A stretch of DNA of 6,254 nucleotides from VMCP01 sp965655465 (lineage in GTDB: Bacteria > Bacteroidota > Bacteroidia > NS11-12g > UBA955), in assembly GCA_965655465.1 (NCBI GenBank), contig CBFHGY010000104.1, forward strand, positions 1 through 6,254, read 5' to 3'. Positions 6,070-6,254 of this stretch are shown here, piece by piece. The stretch's first letter is position 1, and every line of letters begins with the position of its first letter. The position numbers and the translations under genes are program-made. The notes below the pieces were generated by a model. That model was not told the DNA's origin. It saw only the letters and a list, made by a program, of their open reading frames with translations, and did no database searches.

Positions 6070-6254
6070 TTAAATTTTATCCTCTATGTTCTTCACTTTG
6101 TCCTTAATCATGCCAATTTCACGCTGTAAAATGCGTAAAGTTGGCCCCACATCGCTTTGGTCTGAGGCAGAAGGCTCTTCAAATTTAGGATTGATATAAT
6201 GAACAAATTTCCAAATTTCCAGTATTGCTTGTACTTTAACAGGATAAGGTTGGT
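6070..6254 (-). CDS. Unrecognised protein, C-terminal 60 residues only
   Basis: An open frame enters from the right edge and ends at a TAA at 6070-6072; I translated it by hand. The visible residues begin QPYPVKVQAILEIWKFVHYI, continue through an acidic, serine-containing linker (FEEPSASDQSD) and end in a charged helix-like tail (RILQREIGMIKDKVKNIEDKI). The alternating hydrophobic and charged residues in the tail suggest a short amphipathic or coiled-coil helix. I do not recognise the family, and the N-terminal portion is outside the window. Support for it being a real gene is the absence of stops in this frame, the same strand as all neighbours, and the candidate pdhA promoter placed directly after its stop. 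Confidence 0.6.
   Translation of the reverse strand, partial: QPYPVKVQAILEIWKFVHYINPKFEEPSASDQSDVGPTLRILQREIGMIKDKVKNIEDKI

Noticed and set aside
5543..6073. Plus-strand open frames opposite pdhA and its leader
   Set aside because: They lie antisense to strongly conserved pdhA codons or across its promoter region, and encode no recognisable protein.

Overview
The window reads as ordinary chromosomal sequence from a low-GC member of the Bacteroidota, most likely Flavobacteriales-like. The evidence is the family content (a DUF349 repeat protein of about 600 residues, a 'HGIHSPF...FFRKEQPKE' methyltransferase-like protein, and a membrane-anchored TPR protein directly upstream of ribH), the absence of Shine-Dalgarno-like leaders, and a TANNTTTG-type promoter element. 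All supported genes lie on the minus strand, so transcription runs from high to low coordinates. There is no gene-free stretch longer than about 65 bases.

In transcription order: (1) the C-terminal 60 codons of an unrecognised gene enter from the right edge and stop at 6070. (2) A 65-base gap carries a good candidate Bacteroidota promoter, followed by pdhA, the pyruvate dehydrogenase E1 alpha subunit (5018-6004). (3) After 48 bases comes a short cassette: an inner-membrane TPR protein (4292-4969), then 13 bases, then ribH, lumazine synthase (3796-4278, GTG start). (4) After 35 bases a very tightly packed four-gene set begins: a DUF349 repeat protein (1961-3760), a methyltransferase-like protein (1217-1960), a YbgC/FadM-type acyl-CoA thioesterase (821-1213) and a YihY/BrkB membrane protein (1-821, running off the left edge). 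The junctions in this set are TAA directly abutting ATG, a 3-base gap, and a 1-base TAATG overlap, which strongly suggests one operon with coupled translation.

How the genes work together is only partly clear. PdhA feeds central carbon metabolism (pyruvate to acetyl-CoA), and RibH supplies the last intermediate before riboflavin. The TPR protein resembles periplasm-facing anchored TPR proteins. The four-gene set combines a coiled-coil repeat protein of unknown function, a methyltransferase fold that appears to have lost its SAM-binding signature, a hotdog thioesterase and a polytopic membrane protein; a shared function is not evident from sequence.

I found no mobile element, CRISPR array, RNA gene or clear intrinsic terminator. 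The most unusual DNA-level signal is a perfect 29-base palindrome (14-base arms, 1-base centre, 1799-1827) inside the methyltransferase-like gene. The most unusual protein-level signal is the decayed catalytic motif in that same gene.
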